Source: Rhodospirillales bacterium (GTDB taxonomy: Bacteria; Pseudomonadota; Alphaproteobacteria; Rhodospirillales; Defluviicoccaceae). From it: DNA of 64,000 bases. The position numbers and the translations under genes are program-made. The stretch lies in the NCBI GenBank assembly GCA_016793925.1, contig JAEULH010000026.1, forward strand, positions 1 to 64,000. The letters run 5' to 3'. Below the pieces are notes generated by a model that worked only from the letters and a program-made list of their open reading frames with translations, was not told where the DNA came from and ran no database searches. Of this stretch, positions 21,192 through 33,758 are shown piece by piece. Position 1 is the stretch's first letter; every line of letters starts with the position of its first letter.

Positions 21192-23525
21192 CTACTGTTC
21201 CGGGCGGTCATGCGGTTTTGGGACCGACCGTTGCAGCTGATCGACGAGACTTTGCGCCGCCGGATCGATGGCGGCGAGGCGGATGGCCCACGCGAGAGCG
21301 GCATCGCCGCGACCGGCGTCGCGGTTAATCGTGGTCAGCGCAAACAGCGTGTCGCGGTCGGCCGGATGCCGGGCATGGCTTTCCTCCAGAACCCTGATCG
21401 CTTCCTCAGAGCGCCCAACCGCATTCAGCGCGACGGCATACACGTACGCGTAAAGTGAGTCCGCCGGATCGAGCTCGGCCGCCCGGGCGAATTCCGCCAC
21501 CGAGGCGTCGGCCCCATGCTGGCGCACCAGGTTGAGGCCGAGCGCATGGTGCAGTTCGGGCGCATCCGGGTAGCGCGTCAGCGCGTCCCGAAGCACGCGC
21601 TCGCCGTCGGCATCGCGTGATTGTTGAGCGTAGAGCTGGGCGAGGCTGGTGTAGACCGGCGTGAAGCTGGGATCGAGAGTCTGAGCCGCGACCAGTTCCT
21701 TTTCCGCTTCGGCAAAGCGGCCCTGTTGCAGATAGAGATTGCCAAGGTTGACCCGGTGTTCGGGACGATCGGCGTTGACCCGTTGCGCCGCCTCGTAGTC
21801 GGCCAAGGCGGTCGCCAGGCGGTCCCGATCGGCCGGCGAGAGGCGATCGGCCGGCGTCGTGGCCAGGAGCCCGGCAGCTTCGATGCGGACCGCGAGCACG
21901 GGATCGGAGAGGAGCCCATTCGCCAACTGCCACGTCCCCTCCACCGGAAACGCGCGCATCGCCCGGAGCGCGCCCAAGCGGACCAGCGGATCCGGATCCG
22001 CCAGGCCCCGTTGCGCCGCCGCAGCGGAATCGCGGCCGGGGTAATCGGCCAAGCCCTCGAATGCGGTCGCTCGCACGATCGACGGCGCTTCGAGGCTCGT
22101 CGCGAGTTTGAGCAGCAACGCGGCCGCCTTGGGGTCGCCTGCGCGCGCCGCGGCGAAGGTCCCGGTCCAAGTCTGAAAGCCCTTGCGTACCGGCCCGAAC
22201 CACTGCTCGATGGCGGCCGCGGCCCAGGCAGCGTCCTTGTCGGCATGGCAGTCGTTGCAGGCGTTCGAGGTGCCGAAGCGCACGGATTCGTCGGGCCTCG
22301 GCACGCGGAAGGCGTGGTCGTGTCGCGGGTCGACCTGCATGTAGGTCTTGACCGGCATGTGACAGGCGACGCACCGCGTCCCCGCCGATCCCTCGGCATG
22401 GTGCGTGTGCGCAGAGACCGCGTACTTCCCCTCGTCATGGCACTGTGTGCAAACGGCGTTCCCATCCGCGACCAGCTTCAGGGAGTGGGGGTTGTGGCAA
22501 TCGCTGCAGGAAACGCCGGCCATGAACATCTTGCTCTGACGAAACGGCGCGTAGTTGTAGACCTCGTCCAGGCTCTTGCCGTCAGCTTCGAACAGCCCGG
22601 CGTACAGGAGGCTTGGCACGTGGGTCTCGAGCAGGGAGTGTCCCGGCCGCCACGGCTCGGCGATCTTGCCGCTGCGCGAATGACATACGCCGCATGTCTC
22701 CAATTCCTTTGCCGACGTTCGCGGTGCGCTGCGACGCGCATTGCCGGTTGTCGGGTCGATGGCCCACGAGACGGCTTCCCGCTCATCGAAGTGGACGCTC
22801 AGCCCGTCATCGCCTCCCGACTGCGGCCAGTCCGCGGTTTTCCGGCGCTCCGCCCAGGCGACGTGAGCCGCGCCGGGCCCGTGGCAGGCTTCGCAGCCGA
22901 CGTTGATTTCGGCCCAGGTCGTGGCGTACGTGTTGCTGGCCGCGTCGTAGTTCTTGCGAAGCTCGGTCGAATGGCACTCGGCGCACTGGAAGTTCCAGGT
23001 CTGATCGATGCCGGTCCAGTGGACGGGATCGCCGGCCTTGAGCCTCCGGTCGGGATAGAGGTGAAACCAGCGCTGGCCACCGGCTTCCTTCGGCCGGCTG
23101 TCCCAGGCAATGCCAAGCGCCTGCATTCGGCCATCGGGAAAGGCAATCAGGTACTGCTGAAGCGGCGTGACCCCGAAGGTGTAGCGAATTTCGAAATCGG
23201 CAAGCTTGCCGTCGGGTCCGTCGGTGTTGACGAAGAACTTCCCGTCCCGCTTGAAGAAGCGCGAGGTGATGTCGCCATACGTAAAGGTTGCGCCCGAGAA
23301 ATCGCCGAGCACGCTGCTCTCGGTCGCTTTCTGCATGGCGAGATCGTGATGAGAACCGCGCCACGCCGTCGCTTCCGCCTGGTGGCAACCGGCGCAGGCG
23401 GCGCTTCCCACGAATGCAGCGGCGGTAGCCGGGGCGTCGGCTTCCCCGCGCGTGGGCGCCGATAGCGAAACGACGAGGCCGGCGACGGCCGCCAACGCCA
23501 ACCGCTTGAGGCACAAGAACGTCAC
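21192..23525 (-). CDS. Secreted eight-haem cytochrome c with TPR domain
   Basis: The 777-residue product has a signal peptide and eight CxxCH haem-binding motifs starting at residues 44, 181, 211, 278, 340, 359, 385 and 423, so it is predicted to be a periplasmic multihaem cytochrome of the cytochrome c-554-like group. From about 445 HEAT-like and then tetratricopeptide repeats (about 595-760) follow, suggesting a docking role. Electron donor and acceptor are unknown; the neighbours are a lipoprotein and a FadL porin, not a reductase. Length and the long repeat tail are larger than in simple c-554 proteins. Confidence 0.9.
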   Translation of the reverse strand: MTFLCLKRLALAAVAGLVVSLSAPTRGEADAPATAAAFVGSAACAGCHQAEATAWRGSHHDLAMQKATESSVLGDFSGATFTYGDITSRFFKRDGKFFVNTDGPDGKLADFEIRYTFGVTPLQQYLIAFPDGRMQALGIAWDSRPKEAGGQRWFHLYPDRRLKAGDPVHWTGIDQTWNFQCAECHSTELRKNYDAASNTYATTWAEINVGCEACHGPGAAHVAWAERRKTADWPQSGGDDGLSVHFDEREAVSWAIDPTTGNARRSAPRTSAKELETCGVCHSRSGKIAEPWRPGHSLLETHVPSLLYAGLFEADGKSLDEVYNYAPFRQSKMFMAGVSCSDCHNPHSLKLVADGNAVCTQCHDEGKYAVSAHTHHAEGSAGTRCVACHMPVKTYMQVDPRHDHAFRVPRPDESVRFGTSNACNDCHADKDAAWAAAAIEQWFGPVRKGFQTWTGTFAAARAGDPKAAALLLKLATSLEAPSIVRATAFEGLADYPGRDSAAAAQRGLADPDPLVRLGALRAMRAFPVEGTWQLANGLLSDPVLAVRIEAAGLLATTPADRLSPADRDRLATALADYEAAQRVNADRPEHRVNLGNLYLQQGRFAEAEKELVAAQTLDPSFTPVYTSLAQLYAQQSRDADGERVLRDALTRYPDAPELHHALGLNLVRQHGADASVAEFARAAELDPADSLYAYVYAVALNAVGRSEEAIRVLEESHARHPADRDTLFALTTINRDAGRGDAALAWAIRLAAIDPAAQSLVDQLQRSVPKPHDRPEQ

Positions 23526-23584
23526 CGGCTTCAGGTCATGGCCAGGCTATTGAAGGCCGCTTTCACGCAGTACGGTCCTATCGC

Positions 23585-23926
23585 TTACGGCTCACCGTAG
23601 AATCGGCCGGGGCCGGCGGCGAAGCAGCCGTCGCCTTCATCGGGACAAAGCACCACAAAGGTCTTGCGATCGCCACAGCCGCTGACACCGACGGTGTATT
23701 CGGCCCGAGCGATCCCGTACAGCCTTGGGCCCTCGACGGCGGGCTCGACAACTTCTCGCGAGAGCACCGTGGGTACGACGGCAGAGCAGTTCATCTCGAA
23801 CTGCCCGCTCTTGACCGCGGTCGCCTCGGCCGAAGCCTGCTTGGAGTCGAGAAACTGCCTGTCGCTCTGGCACGCCGCCACAGCGAGCGCGACGGCGAGG
23901 AGCCCCATCGTCCATTGCTTCTGCAT
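23585..23926 (-). CDS. Small predicted lipoprotein
   Basis: The 113-residue protein begins with a lipoprotein signal (MQKQWTMGLLAVALAVAAC), giving lipidated Cys19. The mature domain contains four more cysteines (CSAVV, SGCGD, VVLCPDEGDGC) that may form two disulfides, and ends GRFYGEP. The family is not recognised. It lies 59 bases upstream of the multihaem cytochrome on the same strand and may be co-expressed. Confidence 0.7.
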   Translation of the reverse strand: MQKQWTMGLLAVALAVAACQSDRQFLDSKQASAEATAVKSGQFEMNCSAVVPTVLSREVVEPAVEGPRLYGIARAEYTVGVSGCGDRKTFVVLCPDEGDGCFAAGPGRFYGEP

Positions 23927-24026
23927 AGAATCCCGCCTTCCGAACCGTCACATCCGAGAGCGCCTGTCGCTCACGGACGCTGAGTACATTTCTCCACTTC
24001 GCCAGTGTGGCACTCTTGATCCGAAT

Positions 24027-25295
24027 TCAGAATTTCCAGTTCAATGTCGCGTTGAAAAAGTGGATCTCGTTGGTGGAGTAGTCTCCCTGGAGCGTACCGG
24101 CGAGCGGCTTGCTGCGACTCAGGTCGGCATCGCCGAGGTTCACGTATTCGTAAGCGACGCCGACCGTGGCACGCTCGTTGAGCGCATACTGGACCCCGGT
24201 GCCGATGCGAAACTGGCGGTCGAGCGGCAATGCCGGAGTTCGCTGACTTTTCGACATCGGCGAGGTGTCGTAGGCGAAACCGACGGACCACAACCACGCC
24301 GGCGCGAAGCGATAACGCCCGCCGATCGCGAAGCCCCATGTGTCGTTGTAGTCGAGATCGGTGGTGGCGCTGCCGCTGGTGGTTGACGTGACCTCCAGGG
24401 TCGGCTGCCCGAACTGGCTCCATTGCTGCCAGACGACGTTGCCGACAATGGCGATGGTGTCGGTTATGTCGTGGTAGCCGCTGATCATAACCTGGTTGGG
24501 TATGGTCAGGCCGAGATCGATCTTCGAGCCGCTCAACCCTGACACGTCGAGCGCGTCGGAGAAAAGCGGGCCGAGGTTGTTGGTCTTGGGCCGATCCTTG
24601 AAGTCGAGTTTGACCTGCGACTGGTAGGTGATGCCGAAGCGTGTGCCCTCCACCGGCTCGATGAGGATGCCGGCCATACCGCCGTAGCCGACGTCGCCGG
24701 AGTCCACGGAAATGCTGCCGTCGCCGCCATCGAGCACGTCGTTAATGCCCGTCTTGTAATCCAGCTTGCCGTAAATGATCTGCGCGCCGGCGCCGATCGA
24801 CAGCCAGCGGTTGATCCGGTAGGCGGCGACCGGGTAGGCGCCGAGGGTTACCAGTTCGGACTTCAGGCTGTAATAGCGGCCGGACCAGTTGCTCTGGTAC
24901 TGGGCGGACAGGCCGAAGTTGGACCCCAGGGAAAGGCCGAACTTGATATCGGGCGATGCGCTGTAAACGAAATACGCACCCAGCCCCGGGATGAACCCGA
25001 GCGCATTGCCGCCGTTCCCGCCCGATACCGTGGTTGCGCTGTCTCGGTCGAAGCGGCTCACGCCATAAGCCGGCTGGATCCCGACAAGGATCTGCGATTG
25101 ATCGAGCCGGGTCATGCCGGCGGGGTTGCCGAACGCGATCGCCGCGTTGTCCGCAGTCGCCGCCCGTCCCGCGGCTGCCGTGCCGAGATCGGGCGTCCCC
25201 ATCTCGGTGAGGAACAGCCCCGCCGCATGCGATGGCACGGCCAGAGCCGCCGCGACAACGCCCGCGACTGCCGCAAGGGTTCGCTTGCCGCACAC
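24027..25295 (-). CDS. OmpP1/FadL family outer-membrane transporter
   Basis: This 422-residue outer-membrane beta-barrel belongs to the FadL/TodX group that takes up hydrophobic compounds such as long-chain fatty acids. A signal peptide is present (cleavage near SHA-AGLF). The family hallmarks are the N-terminal hatch segment with GTAAAGRAATADNAAIAFGNPAGM, regular alternating aromatic beta-strands, and a terminal aromatic residue (NATLNWKF). The small lipoprotein gene lies upstream on the same strand, 66 bases away. Confidence 0.93.
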   Translation of the reverse strand: MCGKRTLAAVAGVVAAALAVPSHAAGLFLTEMGTPDLGTAAAGRAATADNAAIAFGNPAGMTRLDQSQILVGIQPAYGVSRFDRDSATTVSGGNGGNALGFIPGLGAYFVYSASPDIKFGLSLGSNFGLSAQYQSNWSGRYYSLKSELVTLGAYPVAAYRINRWLSIGAGAQIIYGKLDYKTGINDVLDGGDGSISVDSGDVGYGGMAGILIEPVEGTRFGITYQSQVKLDFKDRPKTNNLGPLFSDALDVSGLSGSKIDLGLTIPNQVMISGYHDITDTIAIVGNVVWQQWSQFGQPTLEVTSTTSGSATTDLDYNDTWGFAIGGRYRFAPAWLWSVGFAYDTSPMSKSQRTPALPLDRQFRIGTGVQYALNERATVGVAYEYVNLGDADLSRSKPLAGTLQGDYSTNEIHFFNATLNWKF

Positions 25296-25361
25296 CGCCC
25301 CCTCCTTGCCCTCACGTAGCGCCGCTTTCGTCCAGCCGCCTCTCAGGCGACTAAACGTGCC

Positions 25362-25685
25362 CTACTTGACCTTGCACTTGCTTTTTATTTTCGCGATCTC
25401 GTTGCTGAGAATCTGGTTATAGTCACCGCTCGCCATGTCGATACGATCGCCTTCGGTCTGGGTTGCGACCCCGACAAGGAAGCCGACCGGCACAATAGAA
25501 ACGACACCTTCCGCAATGCGCTCTTCGACGTTCGCCTTCTCGGCCCGAAGCATCCGAATGTCGCCTTCCGCGGTAGCGCAATTTATGGGAGCGACTTCTG
25601 CCGCCTTCACTTCCTTCGCTTCTTTTTGGGCGACGCACCCGCTCAGCACGACCGCAGCCGCGAAGACGCTGATCATGGATCTCAC
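25362..25685 (-). CDS. Small predicted lipoprotein
   Basis: A lipoprotein of about 107 residues, with the lipobox VVLSGC after a short hydrophobic segment and a Lys/Glu-rich mature start. A hydrophobic stretch VVSIVPVGFLVGV lies in the middle and the C-terminus is basic (KIKSKCKVK). I use the GTG at 25685 because GGAGGG lies four bases upstream and it adds an Arg to the signal n-region; the ATG at 25676 is the alternative. Function unknown. Confidence 0.7.
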   Translation of the reverse strand: MRSMISVFAAAVVLSGCVAQKEAKEVKAAEVAPINCATAEGDIRMLRAEKANVEERIAEGVVSIVPVGFLVGVATQTEGDRIDMASGDYNQILSNEIAKIKSKCKVK

Positions 25686-26039
25686 CGGTCCCTCCCTCGA
25701 GATGGTTCGTTGTCTCGCACCTCGGGCCAGAATCTCGCCCGTCGTTACGACCCCCGCAACTTGCAGAGCCCACCTTCGCACCTTTTGCCAATACTCGCAA
25801 TGGCGCCGGGCCGACCGACTTGATCCGGGAAACTAAAGCCGGCAGGTGGGCGCGCCAGCCTGCGCTAGGAATGCGCGCCCGCTCTGTGCTTGCCCGCTCC
25901 GTGCGGGCCCGTCATTGCCGAATTACACGCCGATAGGGAAGCAGCCATCGCTTCGCCCCTCCCGATGCATCGGAGGCAGGCAGGCCGAGACGTTGATTTG
26001 GCGAGGTCCGCTGTCTCGCGCCCTGCGGCGTGCGACGCG
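25686..26039. other. Intergenic region after the Fo operon
   Basis: I see no gene. A short GC-rich hairpin (GCCCGC/GCGGGC) lies at about 25896-25912 without a T-run, and the region should contain the promoter for the lipoprotein-fadL pair on the minus strand. No F1 genes follow. Confidence 0.35.
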
Positions 26040-26597
26040 TCAGTTCAGTCGCTTCGGCAGCTCGTAGATCGCCGCATCGATAAGCTCGTCGGCGCGTGCG
26101 CCGCTGACCCTCTCGACGAGGAGCCGTCGGGTCGCCTCCAGGGCGATCTCGGTCGCGCGGGCGCGGACCTCGGCGACGGCCGACGCTTCCGCCTGGGCGA
26201 TCCGGTCGTAGGCAAGCTGCTCGCGCCGCTTGAGCGACCGCTCCAGGTCCTGGGCCGCCTGATCCGAGAGCCGGTCGGCCTCCCGACGCGCCATCTCGAC
26301 GACGGTTTCTGCCTCGGCAGTCGCGTCACGCTGCTTTCGCTCATAGGTGGCAAGAAGCTGCTGGGCCTCTTCGGCCAGCCGCGTCGCCTCGTCGACCTGG
26401 TCCTTGATCCGCTGCGCCCGGTCGTCGAGGGCGGCGGTAACGACGCGCAGCGCCGTCCGCCCGACCAGAAGGACGAAGATGACGAAGGCGACGAAGACCC
26501 AGAACTCGGCCTCGAGATAGAACGGCTCGGCCCCGTGCTCCGCCGCGTGCTCGGCGGCGACCTCCGCCGCAAACGCCGTTGCCGCCCATGCCATCAC
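26040..26597 (-). CDS. atpF: ATP synthase Fo subunit b
   Basis: This 185-residue protein is one strand of the peripheral stalk: a single N-terminal membrane helix (about 26-48, AEFWVFVAFVIFVLLV) and a long charged coiled coil that holds F1. It overlaps the upstream b' gene by four bases. Two b-type genes in tandem (b and b') are characteristic of alphaproteobacteria and phototrophs. F1 genes are not in the window. Confidence 0.94.
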   Translation of the reverse strand: MMAWAATAFAAEVAAEHAAEHGAEPFYLEAEFWVFVAFVIFVLLVGRTALRVVTAALDDRAQRIKDQVDEATRLAEEAQQLLATYERKQRDATAEAETVVEMARREADRLSDQAAQDLERSLKRREQLAYDRIAQAEASAVAEVRARATEIALEATRRLLVERVSGARADELIDAAIYELPKRLN

Positions 26598-27085
26598 GCG
26601 TGCTCCCGCATGGCGCCGTCAACCGCGTTGCTCACGGCCGATGAATCGAGCTTCTCGCCGACGAGACGCTCCACCGCCGCTCCGGCCACCTCGACCGCAA
26701 GCCCGCGGAGCTCGCCGACGGCCTGGTCGCGGGCTGCCGCGATGCGGGTTTCCGCCGCCGCCACTTCGGCGCTCAGCCGATCGTTGAGTTCGGCGTGGCG
26801 TTTGGCGGCGTCACGCGCGGCGCGCTCACGGACCGTGTGAACCTGGTCCTGAGCCTTCGCCCTGGCGTCCGTCATCAGCTTTTCGTAGGCCGCCACCGCC
26901 GATTCCGCGTCCTGCTTCAGGCTCTCCGCCCGCCGCAGGCTGTCGCTGATGCGAAACTCGCGATCTTCAAGGATGCTCGATACCCGCGGCAGCGCGACCC
27001 GCGCCATCAGCAGATAGAGGAGGACGAACGTGATGATCAGCCAGACGAGCTGGGGTGACCATACGGTTGGGTCGAACTGGGGCAC
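26594..27085 (-). CDS. atpX: ATP synthase Fo subunit b'
   Basis: This 163-residue partner of subunit b has its membrane helix at about 12-30 (LVWLIITFVLLYLLM) and the conserved ALPRVSSILEDREFRISDSL start of the stalk helix, which distinguishes b' from b. The rest is coiled coil. It lies between atpE and the b gene and overlaps the latter. Confidence 0.95.
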   Translation of the reverse strand: MPQFDPTVWSPQLVWLIITFVLLYLLMARVALPRVSSILEDREFRISDSLRRAESLKQDAESAVAAYEKLMTDARAKAQDQVHTVRERAARDAAKRHAELNDRLSAEVAAAETRIAAARDQAVGELRGLAVEVAGAAVERLVGEKLDSSAVSNAVDGAMREHA

Positions 27086-27161
27086 ATGGCCCTCCCGCGG
27101 GCTACTCGAACGAGGCGAAGACGATCAAAAGGAGCGCTGAGGATGCGCGTCGGGCGTTCGC

Positions 27162-27389
27162 TCAGGTAACGAACATGAGCATCAGCGCGACGACGAGAGC
27201 ATAGAGCGCCACCGCCTCGACGAGTGCGAAGCCGACCCACATGGGCAGCTGCACGACCGGCTGCGCCGCCGGGTTGCGGGCAAGAGAAGCGATCGTGGTC
27301 GCGAAGATATTGCCGATACCCGCGCCAACTCCCCCCAATCCGACCACGGCGATACCGGCGCCAATCATCTTTGCTGCATCAACGTCCAT
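27162..27389 (-). CDS. atpE: ATP synthase Fo subunit c
   Basis: The 75-residue proteolipid forms the rotor ring. It has two helices with the polar loop R38-N39-P40 and the ion-binding carboxylate Glu58 in the second helix (FALVEAVAL). No sodium-type Gln/Thr set is evident, so a proton ring is expected. I start at the second of two adjacent ATGs, which gives the 75-residue length known for Rhodospirillum; the first adds one Met. Confidence 0.96.
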   Translation of the reverse strand: MDVDAAKMIGAGIAVVGLGGVGAGIGNIFATTIASLARNPAAQPVVQLPMWVGFALVEAVALYALVVALMLMFVT

Positions 27390-27471
27390 CATCCAGTCCC
27401 CATCCAAGGGTTGCAAAATCTTTTCTTCTAAAGGACCGGCCCCTCGCCGTTCCCCGGTGCTCTCGCTCTGC

Positions 27472-28194
27472 TTAATGCATGTGCAGGGCGTCGTTGAGGT
27501 AGATACACGACAAGACCGCAAAAACATAGGCCTGCAAGAAGGCGACAAGCATCTCGAGGCCGGTCAAGCCGATGACGGCGGCGAGCGGCACCACGCCGGC
27601 GATGCCGAGCGCCGCAACAAAGCCGGCGAAGACCTTGAGCAGGGTGTGGCCGGCGGTCATGTTGGCGAACAGACGCAGCGACAAGCTGATCGGCCGGGTG
27701 AAGTAGGACAGGATTTCGATCGGCACCAGGATGGGCGCGATGAACCACGGCGTCCCGTGCGGCAGGAAAAAGCTCAGGAAGTGCAGGCCGTGCTTGATGA
27801 AGCCGATGATCGTCGTGCCGATGAAGACGACGAGAGCCATGCCCAGCGTCACGGCCAGATGGCTCGTGAACGTAAAGCTGTAAGGCACGATCCCCAGCAT
27901 GTTGCCGAACAAAATAAAAACGAAAAGAGAGAAAATGAAGGGAAAGTACTTTCTGCCTTCGGTGCCCACGTTCGTTCGCACCATGTTGGCGACGAACTCG
28001 TACGTGATTTCGGCCATCGATTGCCATCGCCCCGGAATGAGCGACTTCTCCCGCGTGCTCGCGATCAGGAAGAGCGACGCCAGCCCAACGGCAATCACCA
28101 TGAACAGGCTCGAGTTCGTGAAGGAGGCATCGACGACGCCGAGATCGACGTCGAGGATTTTCTCGATCGTGAATTGTTCGATCGGACTGGCCAC
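27472..28194 (-). CDS. atpB: ATP synthase Fo subunit a
   Basis: This 240-residue inner-membrane stator subunit provides the proton half-channels. The essential Arg is present in LSLRLFANMTAGH, and the C-terminal helix with conserved polar residues follows (LEMLVAFLQAYVFAVL). The start MASPIEQFTIEKI is typical of alphaproteobacteria. It starts just four bases after atpI ends. Confidence 0.97.
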   Translation of the reverse strand: MASPIEQFTIEKILDVDLGVVDASFTNSSLFMVIAVGLASLFLIASTREKSLIPGRWQSMAEITYEFVANMVRTNVGTEGRKYFPFIFSLFVFILFGNMLGIVPYSFTFTSHLAVTLGMALVVFIGTTIIGFIKHGLHFLSFFLPHGTPWFIAPILVPIEILSYFTRPISLSLRLFANMTAGHTLLKVFAGFVAALGIAGVVPLAAVIGLTGLEMLVAFLQAYVFAVLSCIYLNDALHMH

Positions 28195-28197
28195 GCG

Positions 28198-28587
28198 TTA
28201 TTGCCCCTTTTCCCGCCGTCCGGTGGCCGGCATTTGTTTTTCATTTTCCGTCCCGGCGGGTTCGCCCCCCGCCGGTCGGTAGCCTAGCGCCATGCCCATC
28301 CCCGTCGTCATCCGGTAGACATTGAGCACGCCGGACGCCGCGCCGAGGAAAAAGAACACAACGAACAGCCAGGGCTTCGTGTGCAGCCAGGCATCGAGCA
28401 ACCAGCCAAGTCCCGCGCCCACCGCAATCCCGGTCACCAGATAGGTCGTGACCGTGAATGCGACCCCCAAACCCGTCGTCGGCTCGTCGACCGCCGGCCT
28501 GTGCGTCGGAGACTCGCAGCGTCCCCGCAACTGCTTCAGCCGCTCCTCGAAATCCCTCAGCGGGGAGGATTGGGGTTCATCGCTCAT
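28198..28587 (-). CDS. atpI: ATP synthase-associated protein AtpI
   Basis: The 129-residue first gene of the Fo operon encodes the small AtpI protein, thought to help c-ring assembly. Two membrane helices (about 45-65 and 75-95, with GVAFTVTTYLVTGIAVGAGLG split by the turn) follow a charged N-terminus (MSDEPQSSPLRDFEERL). I start at this ATG since the 27 codons upstream overlap the promoter. Confidence 0.88.
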   Translation of the reverse strand: MSDEPQSSPLRDFEERLKQLRGRCESPTHRPAVDEPTTGLGVAFTVTTYLVTGIAVGAGLGWLLDAWLHTKPWLFVVFFFLGAASGVLNVYRMTTGMGMALGYRPAGGEPAGTENEKQMPATGRREKGQ

Positions 28588-28638
28588 CAACTGTTCAACC
28601 CGACGCCCGAGACTACGACCGAGGCACGGGCGAGGCGA

Positions 28639-28668
28639 ACCATAGAAGCGGGCATTTACGGCTGTCAA
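28639..28668 (-). promoter_or_regulatory. Promoter of the Fo ATP synthase operon
   Basis: On the minus strand a perfect TTGACA (28663-28668) and TATGGT (28639-28644) are separated by 18 bases. Transcription would begin near 28632, about 45 bases before the atpI ATG. This is the best vegetative-type promoter I see in the window. Confidence 0.6.
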
Positions 28669-28741
28669 GCGTCAAGCCGGCCAAGCGGTCCGCCGGCGCA
28701 TGCCTTAACGGGCTGAAACACTTGCACATTGCGAAGTAATC

Positions 28742-32284
<3,543 letters not shown>

Positions 32285-32403
32285 GGCCGAATTGGTTCGC
32301 TAGATCAAATTGCCTGGCTGATCGAACATCCGAGGGCAGGAAGTTGCCCGGTACACTGCGTCACGCATTCTTCTGCGCCGAAGCGGGCGCATATGGCCGA
32401 CAC

Positions 32404-33015
32404 CTAGCGGGTTTTCGCCGAGGCCGCGTCGATCGCCTCGCTGAACGCCTCGAAGCTCTGCTCGCCGGTGAGCTTCTTGCCGCCGATGACGAAGGACGGG
32501 GTGGAGTTGATCCCGTACTCCTTCTGGGCCTCCTGGGCTCGCTGCTGGATCGCCTGAATGAGAGCCTTGTTCTCGAGGCAGGCGTTGAAGTCGCTTTCGG
32601 ACAGGCCGGCAAGCTGGCTCCGGATCTTCAGCTCCTTGAGCGGATCGGTGCTCTGCGTCCAGGCAGCCTGATCGCGGTACAGCATCTCGATAAAGCCGAA
32701 GCGGCGCGCCGGGTCGACGCAATGCGAGACGACCGCCGCTGCCAGCGCCGCCCGGTCCAGGGGGAAGTCGCGGTAAACGAGGCGCGCCTTGCCGGTGTCG
32801 ATGTAGGTCTCCTTGATCTTCGGCATGGTCTCGCGATGGAAGGCGGCGCAGTGCGGACAGGTCAGCGACGAAAATTCGAGAATGGTGACCGGCGCCTGCG
32901 GATCGCCGATCGTCGTCTCCGACATCGGATCGGCAGCGGCGGATGGCCGGGGCGCGCCGAGGGCGCCGCCGAGGAGAATGACGACAACCGCAACAGCTTG
33001 TATCATGTGCCGCAA
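32404..33015 (-). CDS. DsbA-family thiol:disulfide oxidoreductase
   Basis: A 203-residue periplasmic protein with a thioredoxin fold of the DsbA/Com1 type. A signal segment (about 4-22) ends near SAAADP, and the redox site is Cys53-Pro-His-Cys56 (SLTCPHCAAFH). A cis-Pro loop is seen in NSTPSFVIGGKKL. It probably oxidises or shuffles disulfides of secreted proteins, such as the multihaem cytochromes. I prefer the TTG at 33015 (AAGGGG six bases upstream, adds Arg-His before the hydrophobic core) over the ATG at 33006. Confidence 0.9.
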   Translation of the reverse strand: MRHMIQAVAVVVILLGGALGAPRPSAAADPMSETTIGDPQAPVTILEFSSLTCPHCAAFHRETMPKIKETYIDTGKARLVYRDFPLDRAALAAAVVSHCVDPARRFGFIEMLYRDQAAWTQSTDPLKELKIRSQLAGLSESDFNACLENKALIQAIQQRAQEAQKEYGINSTPSFVIGGKKLTGEQSFEAFSEAIDAASAKTR

Positions 33016-33147
33016 GATCGACCCCTTTGCTACAATATGTGGACCAACAATACCCTCTGCGGCGCACCCGCACAAGGACCGCTTGTACGCATCGCATTGC
33101 GGCCGTCGCCCACAACCGCGGCGCGCGGCGGGTCGCGGGGCGGACGA

Positions 33148-33681
33148 TCAGGACTGCGGTTCCCGGCGGCTGCGGCCGATCACGGCGCGACCGAGGGCGT
33201 CGAGGGTCGCGCGTAACGCCGCGTCGCCGACACCCGCGAGCCGCGCGTTCAGTCGCCTCTCCTCCTCGCCGGTCAATGGCCGCGGCGGCGGCGGCCGTTC
33301 GGCGATTTGCGCAGGCGCCGAAACCGGTCCCTGGATCAGCTTGACCCGGTCAATGGCGCGATGGCCGAAATAGGCGTTGATCCGCTCGATCAGGATCGGC
33401 TCAAGGTGCTGCAACTCCATGGCGAGGCTGCCCGACGCCACCCGCAGCCGCAGCGTGCCGCCGCTGCTGCGCTTCGGCGGATAGGCGATGCGTTCCGGTA
33501 CGCAACTGGCCGCCAGTCGCTCGCCGACGATCGTCGGCCATTCCGCCATCAATGCGCCGCGCGCGAACCCCCGCCGCGCGATGATCGGCCCGGTGAGCGC
33601 CGCCACCGCTTCGCCCAGCGCTCGCGGCCCGCCGCCGCGCGGACGCGGCGCCCTCGGCGCCGGCTCGGTCGGTTCAGCCAT
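33148..33681 (-). CDS. dciA: DciA (DUF721) replicative helicase loader-like protein
   Basis: The 177-residue DUF721 protein corresponds to DciA, which loads or activates the DnaB helicase in bacteria lacking DnaC. The conserved domain lies at about 20-110 (IARRGFARGALMAEWPTIVGERLA and TLRLRVASGSLAMELQ), followed by a Pro-rich linker and a short basic helix. AAGGA precedes the ATG at 33681. It is divergent from mutY, a common arrangement in alphaproteobacteria. Confidence 0.9.
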   Translation of the reverse strand: MAEPTEPAPRAPRPRGGGPRALGEAVAALTGPIIARRGFARGALMAEWPTIVGERLAASCVPERIAYPPKRSSGGTLRLRVASGSLAMELQHLEPILIERINAYFGHRAIDRVKLIQGPVSAPAQIAERPPPPRPLTGEEERRLNARLAGVGDAALRATLDALGRAVIGRSRREPQS

Positions 33682-33758
33682 GGGCGGTCCTTCTTGCTGC
33701 AGACCCCATGTTATGCTCCGCAACGCCCGCGAACAACGAGCAACGGCCTCCTCTGACG

